Of a stretch of 64,000 nt of DNA, positions 7,824 to 16,335 are shown piece by piece. Position numbers and translations under genes: made by a program. Position 1 is the first letter of the stretch; the number at the start of each line of letters is the position of its first letter. The notes beneath the pieces are model-generated. The model did not search any database, had not been told where the DNA came from, and worked only from the letters and a program-made list of their open reading frames with translations. The stretch is from Brachybacterium kimchii (GTDB lineage: Bacteria > Actinomycetota > Actinomycetes > Actinomycetales > Dermabacteraceae). The stretch covers positions 2,542,001-2,606,000 of the forward strand of contig NZ_CP097218.1 in NCBI RefSeq assembly GCF_023373525.1. Reading direction: 5' to 3'.

Positions 7824-8978
7824 ATGCAGTTCGGAATCTTCACCATCGCGGACATCACGCCCGACCCCACCACGGGGCGCGTGCCCACCGAGCACGAGCG
7901 CCTCGAGCTCATGGTCGAGGAGGCGAAGCTCGCCGAGCAGGTGGGCCTGGACGTCTTCGCGATCGGCGAGCACCACAACCCGCCCTTCGTCACCTCCTCC
8001 CCCACCACGACCCTCGCGTACATCGGCGCGCAGACGAAGGACCTCATCCTCTCGACCGCGACCACGCTGATCACCACGAACGACCCGGTGAAGATCGCCG
8101 AGGACTACGCGATGCTCCAGCACCTCACGAACGGCCGCGTGGACCTGGTGATGGGGCGCGGCAACACGGGCCCCGTCTACCCGTGGTTCGGCAAGGACAT
8201 CCGCAAGGGCCTCGAGCTCGCGATCGAGAACTACGACCTGCTGCACCGCCTGTGGCGCGAGGACGTCGTGGACTGGCAGGGCGAGTTCCGCACCCCGCTG
8301 CAGCAGTTCACCTCGACCCCTCGCCCGCTCGACGGCGTGGCGCCCTTCGTGTGGCACGGCTCGATCCGCTCCCCGCAGATCGCCGAGCAGGCCGCCTACT
8401 ACGGCGATGGGTTCCTGCACAACAACATCTTCTGGCCCATGAGCCACACCAAGCAGATGGTGCAGCTGTACCGCGAGCGCTATGAGCACTACGGCCACGG
8501 CAAGGCCTCGCAGGCGATCGTCGGGCTCGGCGGCCAGGCCTTCATGCGCAAGAACTCCCAGGACGCGATCGCGGAGTTCCGCCCCTACTTCGACAATGCG
8601 CCGGTCTACGGCGGCGGCCCCACGATGGAGGACTTCACGAAGCAGACGCCGCTGACCGTCGGCTCGCCCGAGCAGGTCGTCGAGCGCTACCTGGGCATGG
8701 CCGACGCCGTCGGCGACTACCAGCGCCAGCTGTTCCTCATGGACCACGCGGGCCTCCCCCGCCAGACCGTCCTCGAGCAGATCGAGCTGCTGGGCACCGA
8801 GGTCGTCCCCGTCCTGCGCCGCGAGCTCGAGGCGCGTCGCCCGGCCGACGTCCCCGAGGGGCCGACGCACGCCGCGATGGTCGCGGCGCGAGACGCCGAG
8901 AACGGCGCCTTCGATGCGTCGTACCGTTTCGAGACGGGCGACAACTGGACCGGTCTGCGCGCCGAGGACCGCGGCTGA
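7824..8978 (+). CDS. luciferase-like (LLM class) flavin-dependent monooxygenase
   Basis: 384 residues of the bacterial luciferase-like TIM-barrel family, which use reduced FMN or F420. The N-terminus (FGIFTIADIT), the EHHNPPF segment near residue 50 and the MGRGNTGPVYPWF segment near residue 115 are typical of the subgroup annotated after Corynebacterium CE1758. AGGAGG precedes the ATG. It is followed after 76 bases by an NADPH-dependent FMN reductase, the usual partner of the subgroup, so the two probably form a two-component system in which the reductase supplies reduced flavin. The substrate is unknown. Confidence 0.85.
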   Translation: MQFGIFTIADITPDPTTGRVPTEHERLELMVEEAKLAEQVGLDVFAIGEHHNPPFVTSSPTTTLAYIGAQTKDLILSTATTLITTNDPVKIAEDYAMLQHLTNGRVDLVMGRGNTGPVYPWFGKDIRKGLELAIENYDLLHRLWREDVVDWQGEFRTPLQQFTSTPRPLDGVAPFVWHGSIRSPQIAEQAAYYGDGFLHNNIFWPMSHTKQMVQLYRERYEHYGHGKASQAIVGLGGQAFMRKNSQDAIAEFRPYFDNAPVYGGGPTMEDFTKQTPLTVGSPEQVVERYLGMADAVGDYQRQLFLMDHAGLPRQTVLEQIELLGTEVVPVLRRELEARRPADVPEGPTHAAMVAARDAENGAFDASYRFETGDNWTGLRAEDRG

Positions 8979-9054
8979 CGCGGACCGGCCGTCGCATCCC
9001 GTCGTCCGTCCACCCGTCGTCCGTCGCTCCGCCACCTCACCGAAGGAGGCCACC

Positions 9055-9762
9055 GTGCCCCGCGCCTACCGCGTCCTGACCCTCACCGCGGGCCTGTCGA
9101 CCCCGAGCTCGACCCGCATGCTCGCCGACCAGCTCACCGCCGCCGCGCGCACCGCCCTCGAGGCCTCGGGGACCGAGGTCGAGGCCTCCACGATCGAGCT
9201 GCGCGAGCACGCCCATGACCTCACCGATGCCCTGCTCTCGCACTTCCCCGGCGAGCGCCTGCGCCCCGTGGTCCAGGCGATCAAGGAGGCCGACGCGGTG
9301 ATCGCGGTGACCCCGATCTTCAACGTCGGCCCGTCGAGCCTGTTCAAGCTGCTCATCGACGCGCTCGACAAGGACCTCTGGCGCGGCAAGCCCGTGCTGC
9401 TCGGCGCGACCGCCGGGACGGCCCGCCACTCCCTGGCACTGGACTTCGCGATCCGGCCGATGTTCTCGTACCTGCGCGCGGAGATGGTGCCGACGGCCGT
9501 GTTCGCGGCCTCGGCCGACTTCGGCGGCGCCTCGGCCGCCGAGTCCTCGCAGGATCCGCTGGCCGAGAGGGCGCACCGCGCGGGCGGGGAGCTCGCGGCG
9601 ATGCTGGGCGCAGGCGTCGGGCGGGCGGACGGGCCCGGCGGGACCGACGACGGCTCGGAGAGCACCGACGGGGACGGCGACGCCGGCTCCGCCGACGGCG
9701 CTCCGGCGCTCGACGCGGAGTTCTCGGACTTCGTGCCGATGGGGCGGCTCCTCGGGCACTGA
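9055..9762 (+). CDS. NAD(P)H-dependent FMN reductase, partner of the luciferase-like enzyme
   Basis: 235 residues with a flavodoxin-like fold of the NADPH-dependent FMN reductase family (CE1759-like). TAGLSTPSST near the N-terminus fits the phosphate-binding loop for FMN, and VTPIFNVGPSSLFK contains the usual isoalloxazine-side loop. The GTG at 9055 is chosen because GAAGGAGG precedes it by five bases. A Gly/Asp/Ser-rich insertion at about 185-220 is likely disordered. The gene directly follows the luciferase-like monooxygenase and should supply it with reduced FMN. Confidence 0.85.
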   Translation: MPRAYRVLTLTAGLSTPSSTRMLADQLTAAARTALEASGTEVEASTIELREHAHDLTDALLSHFPGERLRPVVQAIKEADAVIAVTPIFNVGPSSLFKLLIDALDKDLWRGKPVLLGATAGTARHSLALDFAIRPMFSYLRAEMVPTAVFAASADFGGASAAESSQDPLAERAHRAGGELAAMLGAGVGRADGPGGTDDGSESTDGDGDAGSADGAPALDAEFSDFVPMGRLLGH

Positions 9763-9877
9763 CCGCACCGGGTTCCGGGCATTCCGCCCGCCCGGCGGAG
9801 GTCGGGACGACGCATCCTCCGCGAGGCCTCCTCACGCCCGGTAGCGTGGGCGGAGACCGCCGCAGCCAGGAGGAACC

Positions 9878-10741
9878 ATGCACGCAGCCCGCCTCACCGA
9901 CTCCCTCTGCTACCACGGCGAGGGCCCGATCTGGTCGGCGAGCTGGGGCGCGGGCGGCGCGCTGCGCTTCGTCGACATGCTCGCCGGGTCCTTCCTCGAG
10001 CTCGATCCCGCGAGCGGTGGCATCACCCGCACCGAGGTGCCGAGCCCGGTGGTCGCATGCGTGCGGCCGCGCCGCGGCGGCGGGGCGGTGCTCGCCCTCG
10101 AGAAGGGCTTCGGACTCCAGGACCCCGACGGCACGATCACCGCGCTGCCCGCCCTGTGGGAGGAGCCCGTGCGGATGAACGAGGGGACGGTCGCGCCCGA
10201 CGGCACCTTCTGGTGCGGCTCCATGGCCTATGACCGCGCCGAGGGAGCGGCCTCGATGTGGCGGCTCGGCACCGACGGCGCGGCGATCCGCGCATGGGGC
10301 GACGTCACGATCTCCAACGGGCTGGCGATGCCCCCCGACCACGCGCACGCCTACTACGTGGACACCCCCACCGGCCGCGTCGACGTGCTGGACTGGGACG
10401 AGACCGCGGGGTTCGTCGACCGACGCACCTTCCGCGACCTGGACGACGAGGACGGCCACCCCGACGGCCTCACCGTCGATGCCGAGGGCCGCGTGTGGGT
10501 CGCGATGAACGGCGCCGGACGGGCGCTGTGCCTCGAGGCCGACGGCACCATGGCCGAGCGCATCGAGGTGGGTGCCCGCCAGGTCACCGCCTGCACCTTC
10601 GGCGGCGAGAACCTCACGACCCTCTACCTCACCACCAGCAGGGAGAACCTCCCCGAGGGCGAGGATCCCGCGGCGGGGTCCCTGTTCGCGGTCGAGCCGG
10701 GAGCCCGTGGCATCGATGAGGAGCTGGTGTTCGGTGGGTGA
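9878..10741 (+). CDS. SMP-30/gluconolactonase-family lactonase
   Basis: 287 residues of the six-bladed beta-propeller SMP-30/LRE family, calcium- or zinc-dependent enzymes that hydrolyse sugar lactones. Expected metal-site residues are present: Glu near residue 15 (YHGEGPIW), Asn in the MNEGTVAPDGTFWCGSM segment, Asn in ISNGLA and Asp in HPDGLTVD. AGGAGG lies before the ATG. It heads a run of four overlapping genes with an unknown protein, a sirtuin and an isomerase/epimerase, which suggests a sugar-acid or polyol pathway. The substrate lactone cannot be read from sequence. Confidence 0.85.
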   Translation: MHAARLTDSLCYHGEGPIWSASWGAGGALRFVDMLAGSFLELDPASGGITRTEVPSPVVACVRPRRGGGAVLALEKGFGLQDPDGTITALPALWEEPVRMNEGTVAPDGTFWCGSMAYDRAEGAASMWRLGTDGAAIRAWGDVTISNGLAMPPDHAHAYYVDTPTGRVDVLDWDETAGFVDRRTFRDLDDEDGHPDGLTVDAEGRVWVAMNGAGRALCLEADGTMAERIEVGARQVTACTFGGENLTTLYLTTSRENLPEGEDPAAGSLFAVEPGARGIDEELVFGG

Positions 10742-11858
10742 GGCCGACGTCGCCGCCGCCCTCACCCGCGGCCCGCGCGGGCTCCGCACCCTGCTCGAGT
10801 TCGCGCTGCGCAGCGAGGACGCGGCGATGGGCGATGACGTCGGCCCGCTCGCGGTGCTGGTGCACGACGCGGCGCACCATCGGGACGACTCGAGCTTCGC
10901 CGCGATGATCACCGAGGAGGGCCGCGTGGTCCCGAATCTCGAGGTGCCCGATCCGGGGATGGACGAGGTCGCCGACGCACTCGACTCCGTGGTGCTGCTG
11001 CTGGAGCCGTCGCATGACCTGATGCTTCGCTGCGTCGCCGACGCCGTGACCGAGGCCCGCTACTGGCAGGCGCCGGCGGGATCCGATGCCGTCGCGATGA
11101 CCGCCCCCGTGCGCAGAGCGCTCCACCGCGTCGCCGATCGCCTGGCGAGCGAGCGCTCCGTGCGGGACTGGTGGTCCGACATGGATGCCGATCATCAGGT
11201 CCACGTGCTGTGGATCGACCCCGACGCGCCCGAGAGCTTCGTCGGCCGCGCGCCGCGTCCTTCGGTCGAGGATCTCCGTGCGGACGCTGCCCGCAGCGGC
11301 GACGTGGCCATGTGGGAATCCGCGCCCACCTCTTTCCGTGCGATGACCACCGGTCGTTGGCCTGACGGGACGCCCACACATCTCTGGCTCGTCGAGGACG
11401 AGCAGGGCTGGACAGAGGCATTCGCCGACCCGGTCGAATCTGCCGCCGGACGCGACGTGCTCGAGATCCGCTCGGCGCAGGACTGGGTCGCGCTGTGCCG
11501 CCGCCATCCGCAGGACGTCACGCGGATGCGCCGCGAGACCTGGGGACCGGCGTCCGGGCACGAGGGGGCATGGGTGCAGCCGAGCTGGGCTGCGATTTCG
11601 AGGACGCACGACGCAGTCCACCTCGGCCTGGGCGCCTACCTCGATCTCGCCGGGCGCGCCATCGACGTCGACGGCCGGTCCGCCACGATGGTCGCCGGCT
11701 GGCATCCGGACGCGACGTACTGGTTCCGCGAGCCGCCGGACCCGATCGGCGCGCCCGAGCCATGGCGCTTCGTCGACACGGAGGCCGGTGCCGGGGGCGA
11801 CGATCTGGCGTGGATGCGCGCCGAACATGCCGCCCGCTTCCGGACGGTGGGCACGTGA
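10734..11858 (+). CDS. uncharacterised protein between lactonase and sirtuin
   Basis: 374 residues if the GTG at 10734 is used; this start overlaps the lactonase stop by eight bases. I do not recognise the family. No signal peptide or membrane segment is visible. The protein is rich in Asp, Trp and Arg. The last third (WVQPSWAAISRTHDAVHLGL, then an AGWHPDATYWF block) has a conserved-domain look with many aromatic residues. Codon use is slightly less GC-biased than in the neighbours. Its stop overlaps the next start (GTGA), so it is probably translationally coupled to the sirtuin. Confidence 0.7.
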   Translation: MGEADVAAALTRGPRGLRTLLEFALRSEDAAMGDDVGPLAVLVHDAAHHRDDSSFAAMITEEGRVVPNLEVPDPGMDEVADALDSVVLLLEPSHDLMLRCVADAVTEARYWQAPAGSDAVAMTAPVRRALHRVADRLASERSVRDWWSDMDADHQVHVLWIDPDAPESFVGRAPRPSVEDLRADAARSGDVAMWESAPTSFRAMTTGRWPDGTPTHLWLVEDEQGWTEAFADPVESAAGRDVLEIRSAQDWVALCRRHPQDVTRMRRETWGPASGHEGAWVQPSWAAISRTHDAVHLGLGAYLDLAGRAIDVDGRSATMVAGWHPDATYWFREPPDPIGAPEPWRFVDTEAGAGGDDLAWMRAEHAARFRTVGT

Positions 11859-12886
11859 GCGCGGGCCGCGCCGGTCCCGCCGCGGACGTCGGCCGCTGGT
11901 TCTCGACCGGCTCGCGCAGCGCGGACACGGGAGCCGACTCCGGGCACCACTCGTTCCGCACCCACGCCCGCGACCGCCCCTGGGGCCCCGCGGACCCCTC
12001 GCTCTACGGCCTGCTGAGCACTCCCGAGGAGGTGCTCGGCGCCCTCGATGTGCTGCAGCGCGGTCCGGTCACCGTGCTGACCGGGGCCGGGCTGTCCACG
12101 GAGTCGGGGCTTCCCGACTATCGCGGGCCGCGCGCGGTGCCGCGCACCCCGATGACGTACCAGGAGTTCGTCCGCTCCGATCTGTCGCGGCGCCGCTACT
12201 GGGCGCGCTCGACGGTCGGCTGGACCCAGTTCGGCACCGCCCGGCCGAACCGCGGGCACCGCCTGCTCGCCGCGCTCGCCGCGCCCCTCGAGGTCACGGG
12301 CGTGATCACCCAGAACGTCGACCGCCTGCACGAGGAGGCGGGGTCGGACCCGGTCGTCGACCTGCACGGACGCCTCGACGTGGTGCGCTGTCTGGACTGC
12401 GACAGGACCATCTCTCGCGACTCCCTGCACTCGCGCCTGCTGGGGATGAACCCCGACATCGCCGCACGCCTCGAGGACCTCGCCCGGGACGCCGCCCAGG
12501 CACCGGACGGCGACGCCGAGGTGGATCGCACGAGCCGCTTCCGCTACCCGCCGTGCTCACTGTGCGGCGGGATGCTCAAGCCCGACGTCGTGTTCTTCGG
12601 GGAGAGCGCACGGCGCGAGATGGTCGCCGACGCCTTCGCGCTGCTCGAGCGCTCGCGCGCCCTGCTCGTGCTCGGCTCGAGCCTCACCGTCATGTCCGGC
12701 CTGCGATTCGCCCGCCAGGCCCTCGCTGACGGCAAGCCCGTGGTGATCGTCAACGACGGCCCGACCCGGGCCGACGACCGCGCGACCGTCCGCGTCCACG
12801 GCCGCGTCGCCGACGTGCTGGGCGCCTGGGCTCTGGAGCTCGGGATGCCGAACCACCACCGACACGCGAGGAGACTCGATCCATGA
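11855..12886 (+). CDS. Sir2-family NAD-dependent protein deacylase
   Basis: 343 residues with all sirtuin landmarks: GAGLSTESG (77-85), PDYRG (87-91), TQNVDRLH (152-159), catalytic His171 in LHG, and a zinc site from Cys179/Cys182 and Cys234/Cys237. Such enzymes remove acyl groups from lysines with NAD+, releasing nicotinamide and O-acyl-ADP-ribose. The N-terminal 50 residues are an extra, weakly conserved extension. The start GTG overlaps the upstream stop by four bases (GTGA) and the stop overlaps the next ATG (ATGA). The gene is thus in the middle of a sugar-type operon, an uncommon place for a sirtuin. Confidence 0.9.
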   Translation: MSAGRAGPAADVGRWFSTGSRSADTGADSGHHSFRTHARDRPWGPADPSLYGLLSTPEEVLGALDVLQRGPVTVLTGAGLSTESGLPDYRGPRAVPRTPMTYQEFVRSDLSRRRYWARSTVGWTQFGTARPNRGHRLLAALAAPLEVTGVITQNVDRLHEEAGSDPVVDLHGRLDVVRCLDCDRTISRDSLHSRLLGMNPDIAARLEDLARDAAQAPDGDAEVDRTSRFRYPPCSLCGGMLKPDVVFFGESARREMVADAFALLERSRALLVLGSSLTVMSGLRFARQALADGKPVVIVNDGPTRADDRATVRVHGRVADVLGAWALELGMPNHHRHARRLDP

Positions 12887-13665
12887 TCCGTCCCGGCCTC
12901 TGCTCCATCACCTTCCGCGACCTCTCGCCGCAGGAGGTCGCCGATCGCGCCGCGCACGCCGGCCTCGCCTGCATCGAATGGGGCGGGGACGTGCACGTCC
13001 CGCCCGGGGACACGGAGAGCGCCGAGCGGGTCCGGCTCGTCACCGAGCAGGCGGGGCTCTCCGTCGCGTCCTACGGCTCCTACCTTCGATTCGACGGCGA
13101 CGAGGCCGGCCATCTCGCGAGCGCGGACGCGGTGCTCGCCTCCGCCCGCGCCCTGCGTGCACCGCGGATCCGCGTGTGGGCGGGCGGCACGGGCTCCCGT
13201 CAGAGCTCGGCCTCGCAGCGGGCCCTGACCACCCGGCGCATCCGCGAGTTCGCGATGCGTGCGGGCGAGCACGGGATCGACCTCGGCCTCGAGTTCCACG
13301 GCGGGACGCTCACCGATGAGATCGGGTCGACCATGCGCCTGCTCGACGAGGTCGCCGCGGAGAACGTGCGAACGTACTGGCAGCCGCACCAGGACATGCC
13401 GGACGGCGACGCCCTGCAGACGCTGCGCACCGCGCTGCCGCGCACGTCGACGATCCACGTGTTCTCGTGGTGGCCCGGCGCCACGCGCCTGCCGCTCGCG
13501 GAGCGCGCGGACCTGTGGCGCGCGGCGTTCTCGACCCTGCAGGCCGAGGGCTCGGACCGCGACGCCCTGCTGGAGTTCGTCCCGGACGATGACCCCGCGG
13601 TGCTCGACCACGAGGCGGCGACGCTCCGCGAACTGATCGAGGAGGGGCGAGCCGCCGCGCGGTGA
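12883..13665 (+). CDS. sugar phosphate isomerase/epimerase family TIM barrel
   Basis: 260 residues of the xylose-isomerase-like family. Metal-binding acids are visible in CIEWGGDVHV near residue 30, LGLEFHGGTL near 140 and LLEFVPDD near 230. The ATG overlaps the sirtuin stop (ATGA), so the two are co-translated. As last gene of the lactonase run it probably handles a sugar or sugar acid produced there; the substrate is unknown. Confidence 0.8.
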   Translation: MIRPGLCSITFRDLSPQEVADRAAHAGLACIEWGGDVHVPPGDTESAERVRLVTEQAGLSVASYGSYLRFDGDEAGHLASADAVLASARALRAPRIRVWAGGTGSRQSSASQRALTTRRIREFAMRAGEHGIDLGLEFHGGTLTDEIGSTMRLLDEVAAENVRTYWQPHQDMPDGDALQTLRTALPRTSTIHVFSWWPGATRLPLAERADLWRAAFSTLQAEGSDRDALLEFVPDDDPAVLDHEAATLRELIEEGRAAAR

Positions 13666-13687
13666 GTAGCGGCGGGGCATTCGTCCT

Positions 13688-15115
13688 TCAGTGCGAGATC
13701 TCCTCGAGAACGCGGTCCTTGGTCTCGGTCGCCCACTTCGCCACGACGACGGCGGCGATCGCCGCGATCGCGGCGAAAATCCCGCAGACGAGTCCGAGAC
13801 CACTCGTGACCAGTGATCCGACCATGACGGGGCCGATCATGGAGGCGATCCGCAGCCAGGACGTCGCCGCACCGACTCCCACGGCACGGATCCTCGTCGG
13901 GTAGATCTCCGGTGTGTAGAGGTACAGGCCGATGCTCGCTGCCCCCGCGGCGAGATAGGCGAGCGACCCGAAGACGAGCACCTGCCACGGCTGCTGGGCG
14001 CCGAGGAGCGCGAGGACGCCCATCATCACGGCGGAGCCAGCGAGCGAGAGGATGAAGATCCTGCGACGCCCCAGCAGGTCGATCGTGAACGCGCAGATCG
14101 CGGCCCCCAGGAACGCGCCGAGGTTGCCGATCAGGGCGTAGTTCAGCGAGGTCTCGAGCGGCAGCCCGAAGTGCCCGCGGTACAGGGAGGGCAGCCACGT
14201 CCCGATCCCGTAGTAGACGATGTAGGTGGCGAACCAGATCAACCAGACCGTCAGGGTGCGACGGCGGTAGTCGGGTCCCAGGAGCTCGCGCATCCGTCCT
14301 CGGGCCTCGCGGATGCCGATGCCCAGCGGCTCCGGGTCATCCAGGGCCCGACCGGCCCGCACCACGGCGCTCTCGATCCGGAGCATCTGTGCGTCGGCGG
14401 CCTCCTCGCGACCGCGGGCGGCGAGCCAGCGCGGAGATTCGGGCACCACCCGGAGGATCGGCAGGATGAGCAGGACAGGCAGCGCTCCGACGAGGAACAT
14501 GCCCTGCCATCCGAAGGCCGGCACCACGAACCTGCCCACGACGGCGCAGAGAACGACTCCCACGGAGAAGATCAGCTCGAACAGCAGCACGAAGCGACCG
14601 CGGCCCTTCGCCTTGGTGATCTCGTTGATGTAGACAGCGCCGATGGGGACCTGCCCGCCCAGGCCGACTCCCTGCAGGAGCCGCATGAGCAGCAGCATCC
14701 AGAAGCCCGTCGACAGTGCGCACAGCACGGAGAAGACCGAGAACACGCCGATGGCCAGGGCCATCGCGCGCGTACGTCCGAAGCGCTCGGCAACGCCCGA
14801 GATCAGCAGTGCACCGATCAGCTGGCCGAGGTACCCGATCGAGATGAGCGCCGCGATCTGCGTCCCCGTAAGCCCCCACATCGGGGTGAGCACCGGCAGC
14901 ACCTGTGCGATCGCCAGGGCATCGAAGGCGTCGAAGAAGGTTCCGGTGCCGATGAGCAGACGGATCTTGACCTGCCACCGGCTGAGCGGAAGGCGCTCGA
15001 GCCTGCTGGCGACGTTCGATGGCGTCCCTGCACTGCGCCATGGCGTGTCGCCCGCTGCGTCCTCGCTGCGGGAGCCGGGTCCGCCGGCCCCGCCCTCCGT
15101 GGAATCGATCGTCAT
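13688..15115 (-). CDS. MFS transporter, sugar porter/metabolite:H+ symporter type
   Basis: 475 residues with about twelve membrane segments. The family signatures are present: ERFGRTRAM after the second segment, PESPRWLAARGR before the central loop and LLGRRRIF after the eighth. The domain type takes up sugars or organic acids by proton symport. ATG at 15115 is preferred to the one at 15127 because GGAGG lies five bases before it. It is divergent from a 2-hydroxyacid dehydrogenase with shared operator-like sites between, so it may import that enzyme's substrate or a precursor. Confidence 0.85.
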   Translation of the reverse strand: MTIDSTEGGAGGPGSRSEDAAGDTPWRSAGTPSNVASRLERLPLSRWQVKIRLLIGTGTFFDAFDALAIAQVLPVLTPMWGLTGTQIAALISIGYLGQLIGALLISGVAERFGRTRAMALAIGVFSVFSVLCALSTGFWMLLLMRLLQGVGLGGQVPIGAVYINEITKAKGRGRFVLLFELIFSVGVVLCAVVGRFVVPAFGWQGMFLVGALPVLLILPILRVVPESPRWLAARGREEAADAQMLRIESAVVRAGRALDDPEPLGIGIREARGRMRELLGPDYRRRTLTVWLIWFATYIVYYGIGTWLPSLYRGHFGLPLETSLNYALIGNLGAFLGAAICAFTIDLLGRRRIFILSLAGSAVMMGVLALLGAQQPWQVLVFGSLAYLAAGAASIGLYLYTPEIYPTRIRAVGVGAATSWLRIASMIGPVMVGSLVTSGLGLVCGIFAAIAAIAAVVVAKWATETKDRVLEEISH

Positions 15116-15180
15116 GCGAGCCTCCATCGCCTCGTCATCCCATAGCGCCCGCCAGACCGTGCATCTCACGGAGACACCGG

Positions 15181-15218
15181 ACGGAAGGCGCTTTCCGCTG
15201 GAGTGGGACACTACTCCC
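15181..15218. promoter_or_regulatory. two operator-like palindromes in a divergent region
   Basis: GGAAGGCGCTTTCC at 15181-15194 pairs at 12 of 14 positions and resembles LacI-family sites. GTGGGA at 15201-15206 with TCCCAC at 15213-15218 forms a second inverted repeat. Both lie between the divergent MFS transporter and hydroxyacid dehydrogenase, so one repressor could control both genes. Confidence 0.4.
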
Positions 15219-15298
15219 ACGGCACAGTGGCCGTCCACCTGAGGACAACGGCCGCCACGACCCGGGTCCCGACGTCTCGAGGAACGAGCATCCACCCC

Positions 15299-16291
15299 AT
15301 GAAAGTCCTGCTCGCGATGCCCGATGGGCTGCAGCACCGCATGTTCGACCGCGACCAGCTGGAGCGCCTGGCCGCGCTCGCGGACGTCGACGTCGAGCGC
15401 ACCGCGCCCGATCTCTCCGCCCTCGACGATGCCGAGCTCGCTGCCGTCGACGTGCTCCTCACCGGCTGGGGCTCGCCGCTCGTCGACGCGGCGGCGCTCG
15501 CGCGCATGCCGCGCCTGCGCGCGATCGTGCACACCGCCGGCACCATCCGCCTCGTCGTCTCCGAGGCCGTGTGGGAGCACGGCGACATCGTCGTCACCTC
15601 CGCGACCGAGGCGAACGCCGTGCCCGTCGCCGAGTTCGCGCTCGCGCAGATCCTCCTGGCCGGCAAGCGCACGCTGGCGCAGGCGGCCCGGCATCGGGAG
15701 GTGCGCGATCGGCGCCGGGAGCCTCCGGTGAGCGACCGCGTGGGGAACTTCCGTTCCGTCGTGGGCCTCGTAGGCGCCTCGCGCATCGGCCGCCTCGTCG
15801 CCGAGCATCTGCGTCGCTTCGACCTCGAAGTGCTCATCAGCGACCCCATCGTGAGCGCCGAGGAGATCGCGGCGCTGGGCGGACGCAAGGTCGAGCTCGA
15901 CGAGCTGTTCGCGCGCAGCGACGTGGTGAGTCTCCACGCCCCGGACGTCCCCTCCACCCAGGGCATGGTCACGGCACGGCTGCTCGCCTCGATGCCCGAG
16001 GGGGCGACGTTCCTGAACACGGCGCGGCCCGCCCTCGTGGATCGCGACGCGCTGCGCGCCGAGCTGCTCAGCGGACGGATCAGCTCCGTGCTCGACGTCG
16101 ACGACGACCTCCCGGCCGACGACCCGCTGTGGGATGTGCCGACGGTGCTGATCACCCCGCACATCGCCGGTTCGCAGGGCAACGAGCTGCGCCGCATGGG
16201 CGAGTCCGCGCTCGAGGAGGTGCGCCGCCTCGCTGCGGGCGAGCCGCCGCGATTCCCCGTGGATCCGCAACGGCTCGCCGTCAGCGCCTGA
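15299..16291 (+). CDS. D-isomer-specific 2-hydroxyacid dehydrogenase family protein
   Basis: 330 residues. Members reduce 2-keto acids or oxidise 2-hydroxyacids with NAD(P)H. The dinucleotide loop is VGLVGASRIGRL near residues 155-166, the catalytic Arg sits in NTARPALVD and the catalytic His in TPHIAGS. The usual Glu region reads DVDDDLPADDP, with Asp where many relatives have Glu, which could affect activity. The start gives a normal N-terminus (MKVLLAMPDG). It is divergent from an MFS transporter. Confidence 0.85.
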   Translation: MKVLLAMPDGLQHRMFDRDQLERLAALADVDVERTAPDLSALDDAELAAVDVLLTGWGSPLVDAAALARMPRLRAIVHTAGTIRLVVSEAVWEHGDIVVTSATEANAVPVAEFALAQILLAGKRTLAQAARHREVRDRRREPPVSDRVGNFRSVVGLVGASRIGRLVAEHLRRFDLEVLISDPIVSAEEIAALGGRKVELDELFARSDVVSLHAPDVPSTQGMVTARLLASMPEGATFLNTARPALVDRDALRAELLSGRISSVLDVDDDLPADDPLWDVPTVLITPHIAGSQGNELRRMGESALEEVRRLAAGEPPRFPVDPQRLAVSA

Positions 16292-16335
16292 GCATGCTCA
16301 TTCGCTGACCATGCTCAGGCCCTGACCGTGGTCAG
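16286..16335. terminator. double hairpin between convergent genes
   Basis: An 11-bp stem, 16286-16296 against 16310-16320 with a 13-base loop, is followed by CTGACC-GT-GGTCAG at 16322-16335. The two hairpins span the stops of the converging hydroxyacid dehydrogenase and GH3 genes. No clear U-tract follows, so termination strength is uncertain. Confidence 0.5.
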
